DNA of 64,000 bases. It comes from an uncultured Clostridia bacterium. Lineage in GTDB: Bacteria; Bacillota; Clostridia; TANB77; CAG-508. The DNA is taken from assembly GCA_944391955.1 (NCBI GenBank), contig CALXVG010000005.1, positions 1-64,000 of the forward strand. Direction: 5' to 3'. The first letter of the stretch is position 1; each line of letters begins with the position of its first letter. The translations under genes were made by a program, and so were the position numbers. Under the pieces are notes generated by a model, which made no database searches, had not been told where the DNA came from, and worked only from the letters and a program-made list of their open reading frames with translations. Positions 1-8,167 of the stretch are shown here, piece after piece.

Positions 1-144
1 ATGTTAATGAAAGAATTAAAAATAAAAGAAAATATTACAGAAGAATTGAAGGAAAAAGATCAAATGAAATGGGTAGGACTTATGAATAATATTAGTAATA
101 TTGCAGATGCAATTGTAATAAAAAAATATGTATATGAAGAATAA
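1..144 (+). CDS. TnpV-like transposon protein, C-terminal part
   Basis: A 47-residue reading frame starts at the first base of the window and ends in TAA. Its last 30 residues (QMKWVGLMNNISNIAD near the end) resemble the conserved tail of TnpV, a small accessory protein of Tn4451-like and other clostridial transposons. TnpV proteins are normally over 100 residues, so this is probably the end of a gene that begins before the window, and the ATG at base 1 may be internal. The function of TnpV is not well known. It fits the mobile relaxase region that follows. Assignment is from memory of the family tail only. Confidence 0.5.
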   Translation: MLMKELKIKENITEELKEKDQMKWVGLMNNISNIADAIVIKKYVYEE

Positions 145-153
145 TAATGAGTA

Positions 154-190
154 AAAATGCTTAAGTTTCTGTATGAAATTTAGGCATTTT
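154..190 (+). terminator. Stem-loop after tnpV-like gene
   Basis: A 16-base-pair stem (two G-U pairs) with a 5-base TGTAT loop; the 3' arm ends GCATTTT. It lies 10 bases after the TAA of the TnpV-like frame and works on paper as an intrinsic terminator, although the T run is part of the stem. Confidence 0.5.
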
Positions 191-230
191 CAATCTCTGA
201 AGTTTTATAAATTATGTCTTAGCAAGCAAT

Positions 231-277
231 GAATTTCATCAGTCGAAATTCAAATATGGGGAAAATCCCCAATCCCC
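231..277 (+). other. Candidate oriT
   Basis: A perfect 7-base inverted repeat (GAATTTC/GAAATTC, 7-base loop, 231-251) is followed by a GGGGA/TCCCC hairpin (258-270) and a tandem AATCCCC pair (264-277). This lies 24 bases before a relaxase start, the usual place for the origin of transfer of small mobilizable elements. Origin function is inferred from position and repeat layout only. Confidence 0.4.
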
Positions 278-300
278 TTTTTCAGAGAGGAGGAATAAGA

Positions 301-1685
301 ATGGCGACTACAAATTTGTGGAAAGTAGACAAAAGATTAGATCATGTAATTGATTATGCAACAGATGAAGAGAAAACTAAAAATAAGAAATTAGAAGAAA
401 GTGATTATATAATTATGCAAACATTAAACTATGCAATTAATGCAGATAAAACAGAAAAGCAATTCTTTGTATCAGGGATAAATTGTGAGCCAAAGACAGC
501 TTTAAAACAAATGATAAAAACTAAAAAGAAGTTTAACAAATATAAATATAGCAAAAGAAATAAGATAATGGCTTTTCATGGGGATCAATCTTTTGAAGAA
601 GGAGAAGTTACTCCAGAAGTAGCACATGAAATTGGAGTAAAACTTGCTGAAGAAATGTGGGGAGATAGATTTGAAGTTATAGTATCCACTCATTTAAATA
701 CAAAACATATTCAAATCATTTTGTATTAAATTCTGTATCTTTTGTAGATGGAAAGAAATACTACAGTAATTATGAAAATACAGCACTACTCAGAAGGACA
801 TCAGATGATTTATGTGATGAATATGGACTTAGAGTTTTGAAAAAAGATCAGTATAAAAATTACAAGGTAAATTTTGATAAATATTATGAAAGTGCAATAC
901 AAAAATCAAGTTATTATACTTTTGCAAAAGAAGATATTGATTATGCAATAAAACAAGCATGGAGTTATAAGCAATTTGTAAATATTTTAAACAATATGGG
1001 ATATTTTGTGAATATAAGAGCGGGAAAAATTAGTATAAGGAGAGAACCATATAAAAGAAATATTAGAATTGAAAGGGCATTTGGAGAAGAATATTCTTTA
1101 GAGAGAATAGAGTATAGAATTTTATATACAAATCCAGAAAAAGAAGTATATCCAAAACCTCAAACATGGAATACGAAATTAAAATATAAAGGAACTTTAA
1201 AAACAAAACCTAAAGCAAAAGGATTAAAGGCACTATATTTGTACTATTGTTACTTATTAAAAGTATTTCCAAAGAAAAACATGCAACATAAGTTGACTCC
1301 AGAGATGAGAGAAGCTGTAAAGAAAATGGATGAATATTCTGAACAAACAAGATTGCTATGTAAATATAATATAACAACTCTTTGTGAATTAAATACTCGT
1401 AAAAACGATTTTAAAGAGGAATTACAAGCATTAATAAATGAACGAAAGAAATTATATTACACAAGAGATAAAATGCCTGAAAATCAAAATAAAGAGGAAA
1501 TACTAAATGATATTATAGCAATAGGAGAAAAAATTACAAAAGTTAGAAAAAAGATTAAGTTATGTGACAATATAGAAAAACAAAGCTTGGAAAAATTAGC
1601 GCAAATAAAAGCTTTTGAAGAAAGACAAAAACAGGAAAAGGAACAAAAGAAGAGCAAGAAAAAAGATAGAAGATATGAAAGATAG
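301..1685 (+). pseudogene. MOB-type relaxase, frameshifted
   Basis: Relaxase/mobilization nuclease of the clostridial family that begins MATT (PF03432-like). The ATG at 301 follows GAGAGGAGG. The first frame (301-729) carries the conserved MAFHGDQSF stretch and an ITPEKAN-like block (here VTPEVAHEIG). It breaks right at the histidine cluster: after THLNTKHI the frame runs into TAA at 727. One missing base near 713 restores the expected HxHNHFVLNSVSF sequence in the next frame, which stays open to 1685. The C-terminal part is basic and probably coiled coil (residues with KK/EE blocks to the end). The break removes the metal-binding His, so a strict reading gives a dead relaxase unless it is a sequencing error. 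Confidence 0.8.
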
Positions 1686-1814
1686 AAAATTAATAAAATA
1701 CAAATTTATTAAACTAAATATATTTAAGTATTTACAAAATATAAGTTTAATTATATAATATTAAATATAATTTATTGAATAAAATCTTTAATAAACTAAA
1801 TATAAGGGGGTAAA
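1686..1814 (+). promoter_or_regulatory. Promoter and repeat operator of the R-M module
   Basis: TTTACA (1731-1736), 17 bases, TATAAT (1754-1759) form a promoter for the XRE-methyltransferase genes. A 12-base direct repeat AAACTAAATATA (1711-1722 and 1793-1804) flanks it on both sides, the second copy touching the GGGGG ribosome binding site of the regulator. Paired sites around the promoter would suit autoregulation by the XRE protein; that is inference. Confidence 0.5.
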
Positions 1815-2030
1815 ATGATATCGTACAAACCTTTAAGAAAATTATTAATTGACAAAGATATGTCATGTGGAGAATTGAAAGATATTTTAAAGATATCTTC
1901 AGCAACAATGGCTAAATTGAATTCAGACAAAATGGTATCATTGGCTGTAATTGATAAAATATGTAAATATTTAAATTGTAATATTGAGGATGTAATGCAA
2001 TACGAAAGTAAGAAAAAGGAGAGAAAATGA
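1815..2030 (+). CDS. XRE-family helix-turn-helix regulator
   Basis: A 71-residue single-domain DNA-binding protein of the Cro/CI type. The helix-turn-helix is seen around residues 15-40 (SCGELKDILKISSATMAKL), with the typical ending KICKYLNCNIEDVM that marks the HTH_26/XRE group. Small regulators of this kind often control neighbouring restriction-modification genes. It ends one base before the first methyltransferase start, so the two are cotranscribed and probably translationally coupled. It may act as a controller protein that delays endonuclease expression; the endonuclease has its own promoter downstream. Start chosen for its GGGGG site 6 bases upstream. Confidence 0.8.
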   Translation: MISYKPLRKLLIDKDMSCGELKDILKISSATMAKLNSDKMVSLAVIDKICKYLNCNIEDVMQYESKKKERK

Positions 2031-2031
2031 T

Positions 2032-2985
2032 ATGTGTTTAGCTCAAGTATGTAGATCACCAATTAATTATACAGGCAATAAGTATAGAATATTGCCACAA
2101 TTTATTAAATATTTTCCTAAAAATGTAAATAAGTGTATTGATTTGTTTACTGGTGGGGCAACTGTGGCAATTAATCTTATAGCTGAAGAAGTCGTGGCTA
2201 TAGATAATAATCCTAGAATAATAAATTTATTAGAATTTCTAAAAAAACAAGACTACTGTAAACTAATAAAAAAAATAGACAATATTATAGATATATATGG
2301 ATTATCAAATTCTTATAAGAATGGTTATTCTTATTATAAAGAATATGTTAAAGGAAATAATGGACTAAAACAATATAATGTTGAAGGATTTAACAAACTA
2401 AAAAAAGATTATAATGATTTAAAAAACAAAAATACTAATAAGGCAAATTTATATCTATATATACTTATGGTTTACGCATTTAATAATGATATTAGATTTA
2501 ATTCAAAAGGAGAGTTTAATTTGCCTGTTGGAAAAACAGATATGAATAAAAATAATAGAGAGAAAATCAAAAAATATATTGATATCTGTAAGAGTAAAGA
2601 AATTAAATTTATATGTAAAGATTTTAGAAAAATAGATATAGAAAATTTTAATGATGTTGAATTTGTATATGCAGATCCACCATATCTTATTACTGATGCT
2701 GTGTATAATGAAAATTCTGGATGGGGAAAGCAGGAAGAAATGGACTTATTAAAAATGTTGGATAAACTAAATGATAAAGGAGTAAAATTTGCATTGTCCA
2801 ATGTTTTACAAAAAAAGAAACTTAATTTAAAAAATGAAATATTATATAATTGGTTGGAACGAAACAACGACAAATATTTTATTAATAAAATAGATTATCA
2901 TTATAGATCTGCAAGTTATAATAAAAAGAATAGAGACGGATTAGAGGAAGAAATATTAATTACAAATTATAAATTGGAGGAATAG
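2032..2985 (+). CDS. D12-class DNA adenine methyltransferase (M1)
   Basis: A 317-residue N6-adenine methyltransferase of the Dam/MethyltransfD12 class. The N-terminal SAM-binding motif is seen at residues 10-20 (INYTGNKYRI), FTGGAT at about 40-45, and the catalytic DPPY at about 213-216 (YADPPYLIT). The middle part is the target recognition region. It transfers a methyl group to adenine in a specific DNA site and would protect host DNA from the linked endonuclease. ATG 2032 is one base after the regulator stop. A second, different D12 enzyme follows after 2 bases, which suggests an asymmetric recognition site with one enzyme for each strand. The recognition sequence cannot be read from the protein. 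Confidence 0.9.
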   Translation: MCLAQVCRSPINYTGNKYRILPQFIKYFPKNVNKCIDLFTGGATVAINLIAEEVVAIDNNPRIINLLEFLKKQDYCKLIKKIDNIIDIYGLSNSYKNGYSYYKEYVKGNNGLKQYNVEGFNKLKKDYNDLKNKNTNKANLYLYILMVYAFNNDIRFNSKGEFNLPVGKTDMNKNNREKIKKYIDICKSKEIKFICKDFRKIDIENFNDVEFVYADPPYLITDAVYNENSGWGKQEEMDLLKMLDKLNDKGVKFALSNVLQKKKLNLKNEILYNWLERNNDKYFINKIDYHYRSASYNKKNRDGLEEEILITNYKLEE

Positions 2986-2987
2986 AA

Positions 2988-4010
2988 TTGGGATTAAATA
3001 TAGAAAATAGAAGATATATAGGAAATAAAAGTAAGTTACTTAAATTTATAGATGATGCAATTAAGAAGGAAAATATTGAATTTAAAACATTTGGAGATGT
3101 TTTTTCAGGAACAGGAGTTGTAGCAGAATATTTTTTTAATAAAGATAAAGAAATATATGTAAATGATTTATTATTTTCTAACTATGTTATATATAAAGCT
3201 CTATTAAGTAACGAAGATTTTGAGAAGAAAAAAATTGAAAGGATAATAGATGAATATAATGAAATAAATTCTGAAAATTTAGAAGAAAATTATTTTTCAA
3301 ATAATTTTAGTGGAAATTATTATCATTATAATGATGCTAAAAAAATAGGATATGTAAGAGAAGACATTGAAAACAAATATAGAAACAAAGAGGTAAATGA
3401 AAGAGAATATTATATATTGATATCAGCTTTATTATATTCAATGGACAAAATATCAAATACAGTTGGACATTATGAAAGTTTTTTGAATAAAGAACCAGAG
3501 TATAAAAACTTAAAAATAAGTTATATGAATATAAAAAAATATAATGCAAAATCGTATATATATAATGAAGATGCTAACAATTTAGTAAAAAAAATAAAAG
3601 TTGATGTTATGTATATTGATCCACCATATAATGCTAGACAATATGCTAATTTTTATCATTTATTAGAAAATGTAGCTGAATGGAAAAAACCTAAAGTATA
3701 TAATAAAGCAAAAAAAATGGAAAGAAAAAATATAATGAGTGAATATTGTAAAGCAAATGCAAAAGCAGTATTTGAGGATTTAATAAAAAATATTGATGCT
3801 AAATATATAATTGTATCTTATAATAACACATATAAGGCAAAAAGTACTTCTTCTGTTAATTCAATAACCTATGAAGATATGGTTAAAATATTAGAAAAAA
3901 AAGGGAAGTTAAAAATATATGAAACTGATTATAAGTTTTTTAATTCTGGAAAGACAAACTTAGATAAGCATAAGGAAAGATTATTCATATGTAAAGTAAA
4001 AGGAAAGTAA
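2988..4010 (+). CDS. D12-class DNA adenine methyltransferase (M2)
   Basis: A 340-residue adenine methyltransferase, distinct from the one before it. It begins with TTG after GGAGGAATAGAA. Motifs: RRYIGNKSKLL at residues 8-18, DVFSGTGVVAEYF at 37-49 (SAM binding) and IDPPYNARQYANFY at about 209-222. The DPPYNxRQY form is common in methyltransferases of type IIS and other asymmetric systems. It overlaps a strong terminator hairpin at its stop, so the XRE-M1-M2 transcript ends here and the endonuclease is transcribed separately. Two methyltransferases kept intact beside a broken endonuclease would leave a methylation-only module. Confidence 0.9.
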   Translation: MGLNIENRRYIGNKSKLLKFIDDAIKKENIEFKTFGDVFSGTGVVAEYFFNKDKEIYVNDLLFSNYVIYKALLSNEDFEKKKIERIIDEYNEINSENLEENYFSNNFSGNYYHYNDAKKIGYVREDIENKYRNKEVNEREYYILISALLYSMDKISNTVGHYESFLNKEPEYKNLKISYMNIKKYNAKSYIYNEDANNLVKKIKVDVMYIDPPYNARQYANFYHLLENVAEWKKPKVYNKAKKMERKNIMSEYCKANAKAVFEDLIKNIDAKYIIVSYNNTYKAKSTSSVNSITYEDMVKILEKKGKLKIYETDYKFFNSGKTNLDKHKERLFICKVKGK

Positions 4011-4030
4011 AAATCTTTCCTTTTTTCTTT
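3998..4030 (+). terminator. Terminator after M2
   Basis: AAAAGGAAAG pairs with CTTTCCTTTT across a 7-base loop, followed by TTCTTT. The 5' arm overlaps the last codons and stop of M2. Confidence 0.75.
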
Positions 4031-4056
4031 CAAATTTTTCCAATATATGATATAAT
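4028..4056 (+). promoter_or_regulatory. Weak promoter before the endonuclease gene
   Basis: TATAAT at 4051-4056 lies 22 bases before the ATG at 4078. The -35 (TTTCAA, 4028-4033, 17-base spacer) is poor. AAAGGAGG (4063-4070) is a strong ribosome binding site. Separate transcription from the methyltransferases is thus likely. Confidence 0.5.
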
Positions 4057-4077
4057 TCTCACAAAGGAGGCTCGGAA

Positions 4078-4707
4078 ATGAATTTGTTAAACAAGTATAA
4101 AGAAATGAACAGAGATAGAGAAATGTTTGATAAATATACTAAAACTGGAGAAGGAATGTATGGCAAAACTTTTAAGTTTATGAATACAAACTATAGGTAT
4201 ATTAAATCTATTTTGACAAATTATAATACATTTAAAACAGTAGATGGTATAGATAGATCAGAATGGGAAGTAGCTAGACATGGTCAAGAAAAATTAAAAC
4301 AGCATACAGTAAATATGCTTCAAATGAAGTTGTTTTCAAAAAATGAAAGAGTATACTACAAAACAAGAAAAGGAGAAGTTTTAGAAAAAGTTAATGAAGA
4401 CTTTTCAGAAGAAGAAAAATGGATAATAATATTTTTATTAATATTGGATTCGTATTTTTGTGATACACCCAATTATATTTTGGTAAGATCTAGAGAAGTA
4501 ATAGAAAATTTTATGCTTACTAATATAGAGGAAAAATTGCTATTAGATATAATAAGAAAATTTATTGTTGCATCAAGTACTATGGATATTTCTGAATTAT
4601 TTAAAGAGGATTACATCTATTTTGATTCATTCTATATGACGTTTAAAGATGTAAACTTTTTAAACATTTATGTAGAATCAAATAAAGAAGAAAAACAGGA
4701 ATTATAG
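4078..4707 (+). CDS. N-terminal part of a split HNH restriction endonuclease
   Basis: A 209-residue protein with an excellent ribosome binding site. I do not recognise its domain; it is charged and helical, with a hydrophobic stretch around residues 118-130. It ends in TAG at 4705-4707, but the same reading frame continues without another stop through 29 codons into the HNH protein at 4795-5472. Reading across the TAG gives one protein of 464 codons plus stop, a normal size for a type II endonuclease. I therefore think this is the N-terminal half of one gene cut by a nonsense codon. It could still be translated alone as a truncated protein. Confidence 0.65.
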   Translation: MNLLNKYKEMNRDREMFDKYTKTGEGMYGKTFKFMNTNYRYIKSILTNYNTFKTVDGIDRSEWEVARHGQEKLKQHTVNMLQMKLFSKNERVYYKTRKGEVLEKVNEDFSEEEKWIIIFLLILDSYFCDTPNYILVRSREVIENFMLTNIEEKLLLDIIRKFIVASSTMDISELFKEDYIYFDSFYMTFKDVNFLNIYVESNKEEKQEL

Positions 4708-4794
4708 AATTTTATTATAAAAAATTATCAAGAAAAATTATATAATTGTATAATATCAAAGAAATATAAACCAAGTGGTGTATTCGATAGGGGA

Positions 4795-5472
4795 ATGGTA
4801 AGAGATAATGCTAAAATATTATTCATGTCTCAATTTATAAATACACAAGGTGAAGAAAGATTTAAAGATTTTATAGATAATGTAATAAATAGATATACAT
4901 TAATTGAAAGTATTGATGTTGGAAAAATAAAACAATTTATTTATACTAATAGAGATGTATTTGAAATGGTTTACTATAATATATTTGATATAGATATTCT
5001 AGGTATTGATTCACAAGAAGAGATAAAGACAGATGAACAAGAAGAAAATAATATACTAAATAATGAAGAAAGTTTAGATAAAACAAGTGTAAATAATATT
5101 AAAAAGTTGAAAAGAATAAGTGGTGTATTAAAGAAAAAAGCAAAAGAAAGAGCTGAACATAAATGTGAATTAGAAGATTCAAATATGTGCCAAAATCATT
5201 ACTTCACAAGTAAAGAAACTCATAAAAATTATGTGGAAATACATCATTTAATCCCAAGAGAATTTAGTAATGATTTTGAAAAGAGTATAGAAGTTATAGA
5301 AAATTATGTATGCTTATGTCCGAGATGTCATAGATTAATACATCTAGCAGTTGACAGAGAAAGAAAAATGGCAATAAATCAACTTTTTAATAAAAGAGTA
5401 AATGCTTTAGAAAATAGAGGAATTAGTATAAGTATAGAAAAAATTAAAGAATATTATGGAATAAAAGAATAA
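4795..5472 (+). CDS. HNH endonuclease domain, C-terminal part of split gene
   Basis: The HNH nuclease lies at about residues 130-195 of this part: a Cys pair, then VEIHHLIPREF (first His pair), then ENYVCLCPRCHRLIHLA with the Zn-binding Cys pair and last His. This is the arrangement of HNH restriction enzymes and McrA-like nucleases. The only possible start, ATG 4795, has AGGGG one base away, too close to work, so independent translation is doubtful. It shares the frame of the upstream part, separated by one TAG. With two methyltransferases beside it, it is best read as the cleavage subunit of an R-M system, now probably silent. Confidence 0.75.
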   Translation: MVRDNAKILFMSQFINTQGEERFKDFIDNVINRYTLIESIDVGKIKQFIYTNRDVFEMVYYNIFDIDILGIDSQEEIKTDEQEENNILNNEESLDKTSVNNIKKLKRISGVLKKKAKERAEHKCELEDSNMCQNHYFTSKETHKNYVEIHHLIPREFSNDFEKSIEVIENYVCLCPRCHRLIHLAVDRERKMAINQLFNKRVNALENRGISISIEKIKEYYGIKE

Positions 5473-5482
5473 GGAGAAATAT

Positions 5483-7324
5483 ATGAATCTATTTAAGGAA
5501 CAGATAAAAGAAGATATTAAAATTATACAAGATAATATTAGAAAAAACAATCCTTTAATAGAAAAGGAAGAGTATGCATTTAATTATTGGGTATTATCTA
5601 AATTGTATAATATAGAAGAAGAAATTATAGAAGATAACATAACAGAATATTCTGATTATGGTGTAGACTGTTTTGTTTATTTTGAAGAAAGTAAAGACCT
5701 ATATATTATACAGAATAAATATTATTCTGAAGATACAAAACTAACTAAGGACTATGTTCAAAATGACTTCTTAACACGACCAATAAATATGTTATTAATG
5801 AACTCGTATACAAGATCAGCAGAATTACAAGAAATTTTTAATAAATATAAATTAGATTCAGAATTTAAAATTCATTTATATTTATATGTTTCAAATGATT
5901 TAAGAGATGATTATATAGTAAGATTATTTGAACAATATCAAGTGCCAATAGATAAAATAAAATGCTATGTAGATGCAAAAATATTCTATTTATCAGACAT
6001 TAAGGATGTTTACTTTGAAGATAGAAAGAAAGAAGTTAAAAATTTTAAATGTGATTTTTTAACTATAAATGATGGAACAGTTTTACAAATAAATAAAGAA
6101 AATTATGGATTACCAAACTTAATTGAAGCTAAGTATGTTCTTACTCCTGTAAAAGTAATATATGATATTGTTAAATTATCAAAAGAAAAAGGCTATTCAC
6201 TGTTTGACGAAAATATAAGAGAATATTTGGGAAATAAAGGAATTAATGCACAAATAGCAAAAACACTTGAAGACGAAAATGAAAGAGTTAACTTTTTTTA
6301 TTATAATAATGGAATAACAGTAATTTGTGATAAAATCGATAAAGAACCATCAAATAATATGAGATATAATAGAAGATTTATAACATATAATCCACAGATA
6401 GTAAATGGGTGCCAATCTGTTAATTCAATATATGCGGTATTAAATAAATATAACGAAAATGAATTAGAAAATAAATTTAAAGATACATTTGTTATGGTAA
6501 AATTATTAGTTTTAGATGCAGAAAATAGTGAACAATCAAAATTATATCAAGATATTGTAAGATATAATAATAGCCAAAATGCAATTACAGAAAAAGCTTT
6601 TGCTGCAAATCAACAATTATTCTTCAATATGCAAATAGAATTAGAAAAAAGAGGTTTTTTATTAGCAGTTAAACAAAGTGATCAATACAAATTTAAAGCA
6701 AATAAAAGATTTAATGATTACAGACCATTATTAAAAAAGTATGAAGAAATGTTCGGTTTGAATTTTGAAAAAATAGAAAATATAATTATACCATTAGAAA
6801 AATTATTACAAATATTTTTAGCATTTGATCAAAATGGTTATCAAGCATTTGTTAAAAAGTCACAAGTATTAAAACAGGATAGTGTAACTAATACAAATAT
6901 TATTAAATTTATTAAAGAAAAAGAATATACTATAAATGATTTATTATATATATACTTGCTATATTTGAAAGCTGAAAAAGACAAAAAGAGTAGTGAGGAT
7001 CAAAGAACACCTATACCATTTTATTTAATAGGATTTTTAGGAGCAAAATTTCAGTATAAATCAAATAAAAAATGCATAGATGTATTGAGACATATTTTTA
7101 AAGATAAAATAACGCTAAATGCAGTTTATAGTTTTTATGCATTAATTACAAAATTATACAAATCTCAATTTGCTAACACAAAGGGAATTGATTATAATAA
7201 AATGATTAAGTCGCCAATAGATGATAATATTTATATACAGTCTTATAATACAGCAAAAGATATTATGACAAAAGAAAATAGAGATATTATTACTGAAATT
7301 GAAAAATTATTAAACGAAAATTAA
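5483..7324 (+). CDS. AIPR-family abortive infection protein
   Basis: A 613-residue protein of the AIPR family (PF10592; abortive infection phage resistance). The family core is clear at residues 235-320: FDENIREYLG, FFYYNNGITVICDKI and NPQIVNGCQSVNSIY. The N-terminus has a nuclease-like signature, GVD at 60-62 and IIQNKY at 75-80, like a PD-(D/E)xK fold, so it may be a nuclease; that is inference. AIPR proteins are linked with phage defence in gut bacteria and lactococci. It starts 10 bases after the HNH gene with its own AAGGAG site and is surely in the same transcript. No frameshift or stop was seen, so this may be the one working effector of the island. Confidence 0.85.
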   Translation: MNLFKEQIKEDIKIIQDNIRKNNPLIEKEEYAFNYWVLSKLYNIEEEIIEDNITEYSDYGVDCFVYFEESKDLYIIQNKYYSEDTKLTKDYVQNDFLTRPINMLLMNSYTRSAELQEIFNKYKLDSEFKIHLYLYVSNDLRDDYIVRLFEQYQVPIDKIKCYVDAKIFYLSDIKDVYFEDRKKEVKNFKCDFLTINDGTVLQINKENYGLPNLIEAKYVLTPVKVIYDIVKLSKEKGYSLFDENIREYLGNKGINAQIAKTLEDENERVNFFYYNNGITVICDKIDKEPSNNMRYNRRFITYNPQIVNGCQSVNSIYAVLNKYNENELENKFKDTFVMVKLLVLDAENSEQSKLYQDIVRYNNSQNAITEKAFAANQQLFFNMQIELEKRGFLLAVKQSDQYKFKANKRFNDYRPLLKKYEEMFGLNFEKIENIIIPLEKLLQIFLAFDQNGYQAFVKKSQVLKQDSVTNTNIIKFIKEKEYTINDLLYIYLLYLKAEKDKKSSEDQRTPIPFYLIGFLGAKFQYKSNKKCIDVLRHIFKDKITLNAVYSFYALITKLYKSQFANTKGIDYNKMIKSPIDDNIYIQSYNTAKDIMTKENRDIITEIEKLLNEN

Positions 7325-7404
7325 TAATCATAAGAACAGATATTTAACATAAAACCAACAAATACGCTATATATATTTCATAAATTTGAAAAAAGTATCT
7401 TAAA

Positions 7405-7442
7405 ATCCAAAGTTTTTTCAAAATTTTGAAAAAACTTTGGAT
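7405..7442. terminator. 38-base perfect palindrome, likely two-way terminator
   Basis: A 19+19 base perfect palindrome with no spacer (core CCAAAG...CTTTGG, A/T-rich centre). It sits between the convergent AIPR and small hypothetical genes and may end both transcripts. A perfect palindrome this long without a loop is unusual for a terminator. Confidence 0.55.
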
Positions 7443-7453
7443 AATATTATTAA

Positions 7454-7747
7454 TTATTCCTCAAAACATCCCATAACTAATTGAGAGCCATCAACAAAAC
7501 CATTTCTATAATACTTCTCATTCCAATAGCCAAGATAATCAAGAAAATTATCATCTAGTATTTCTAATTGTTTCTGAACGTACTTTTTATTTTTCTTGGG
7601 TACATTTCTTAAAATTTTTTCAGAAATTTCGTCAAAATAAACCCAATGTTTTTTATCCTCATCACATGTTATAGAAGAAAGTTCATCCTCTCTAAATAAT
7701 ATCCATTCTTTTAAAATATCATCATTTACTTCTCTAAAATTATTCAT
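7454..7747 (-). CDS. Small hypothetical protein of mobile elements
   Basis: A 97-residue acidic protein with a good GGAGG site 5 bases before the ATG at 7747. I do not recognise a domain. It has many Asp/Glu and aromatic residues and ends YRNGFVDGSQLVMGCFEE, a tail of the type (YxxGFxDGxxL) seen in small proteins of phages and conjugative elements. It reads against the defence genes and is the last gene before the low-information stretch that separates the island from the chromosome. Confidence 0.6.
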   Translation of the reverse strand: MNNFREVNDDILKEWILFREDELSSITCDEDKKHWVYFDEISEKILRNVPKKNKKYVQKQLEILDDNFLDYLGYWNEKYYRNGFVDGSQLVMGCFEE

Positions 7748-8108
7748 AACAATCCTCCAATTTTATAAAATTAATATATATATCAAAACGATATATTGAG
7801 TGAATTTTTAGTCAATGTGATATACAAAATTTATAATTTTGGGGACACAATGGGGACAAAAGTACCCAAAATTGACTTAAAATCACTTAAAAAATCATTA
7901 CTTATAAATCAATAAAACCATTGAAATATAAGCAAAAACTATCAATTTCAATAAAATTCAAAAATTGCTGATAATACCCTCATAACCCGAAGGTACCCCA
8001 CAATAAAACCCACTTCAATTCACAAATCTATTTAAAAAAGTGCAGTATGTTCTTTTAAAACCCCTAACCCCATACTGTACACCCCACCACTTTTAACCCT
8101 TTTCTCTC
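7748..8108. other. Non-coding island boundary
   Basis: About 360 bases without a supportable gene. It holds a 9-base inverted repeat AATTTTGGG/CCCAAAATT (7835-7843, 7865-7873) enclosing two GGGGACA direct repeats (7841-7847, 7852-7858), and further on a nested repeat: AAAAGTGCAGTATG (8036-8049) facing CATACTG (8071-8077) and CACTTTT (8088-8094), with a C-rich top strand. No tRNA is present. The layout could be an integrase attachment or arm-site region of the element on the left, but no integrase gene is in view. Confidence 0.35.
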
Positions 8109-8136
8109 TTGACTTTCAGCTATTTTGTAGTATAAT
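8109..8136 (+). promoter_or_regulatory. Promoter of DUF84/thrS operon
   Basis: TTGACT (8109-8114), 16 bases, TATAAT (8131-8136), followed by an AAAGGAAG site before the ATG at 8168. Confidence 0.7.
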
Positions 8137-8167
8137 AATATGAGAATATTTTTAAAGGAAGATATAA

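Noticed and set aside
4705-4707. TAG as a recoded sense codon (amber suppression) in the HNH gene
   Set aside because: No tRNA or recoding signal is in view, and TAG appears as a normal stop elsewhere (for example after ftsL-like at 31607-31609, ruvC region genes use TAA). A nonsense mutation is simpler.
4795-5472. HNH part as a free-standing homing endonuclease
   Set aside because: Same frame as the upstream part, no usable ribosome binding site, and methyltransferase neighbours favour a restriction enzyme.
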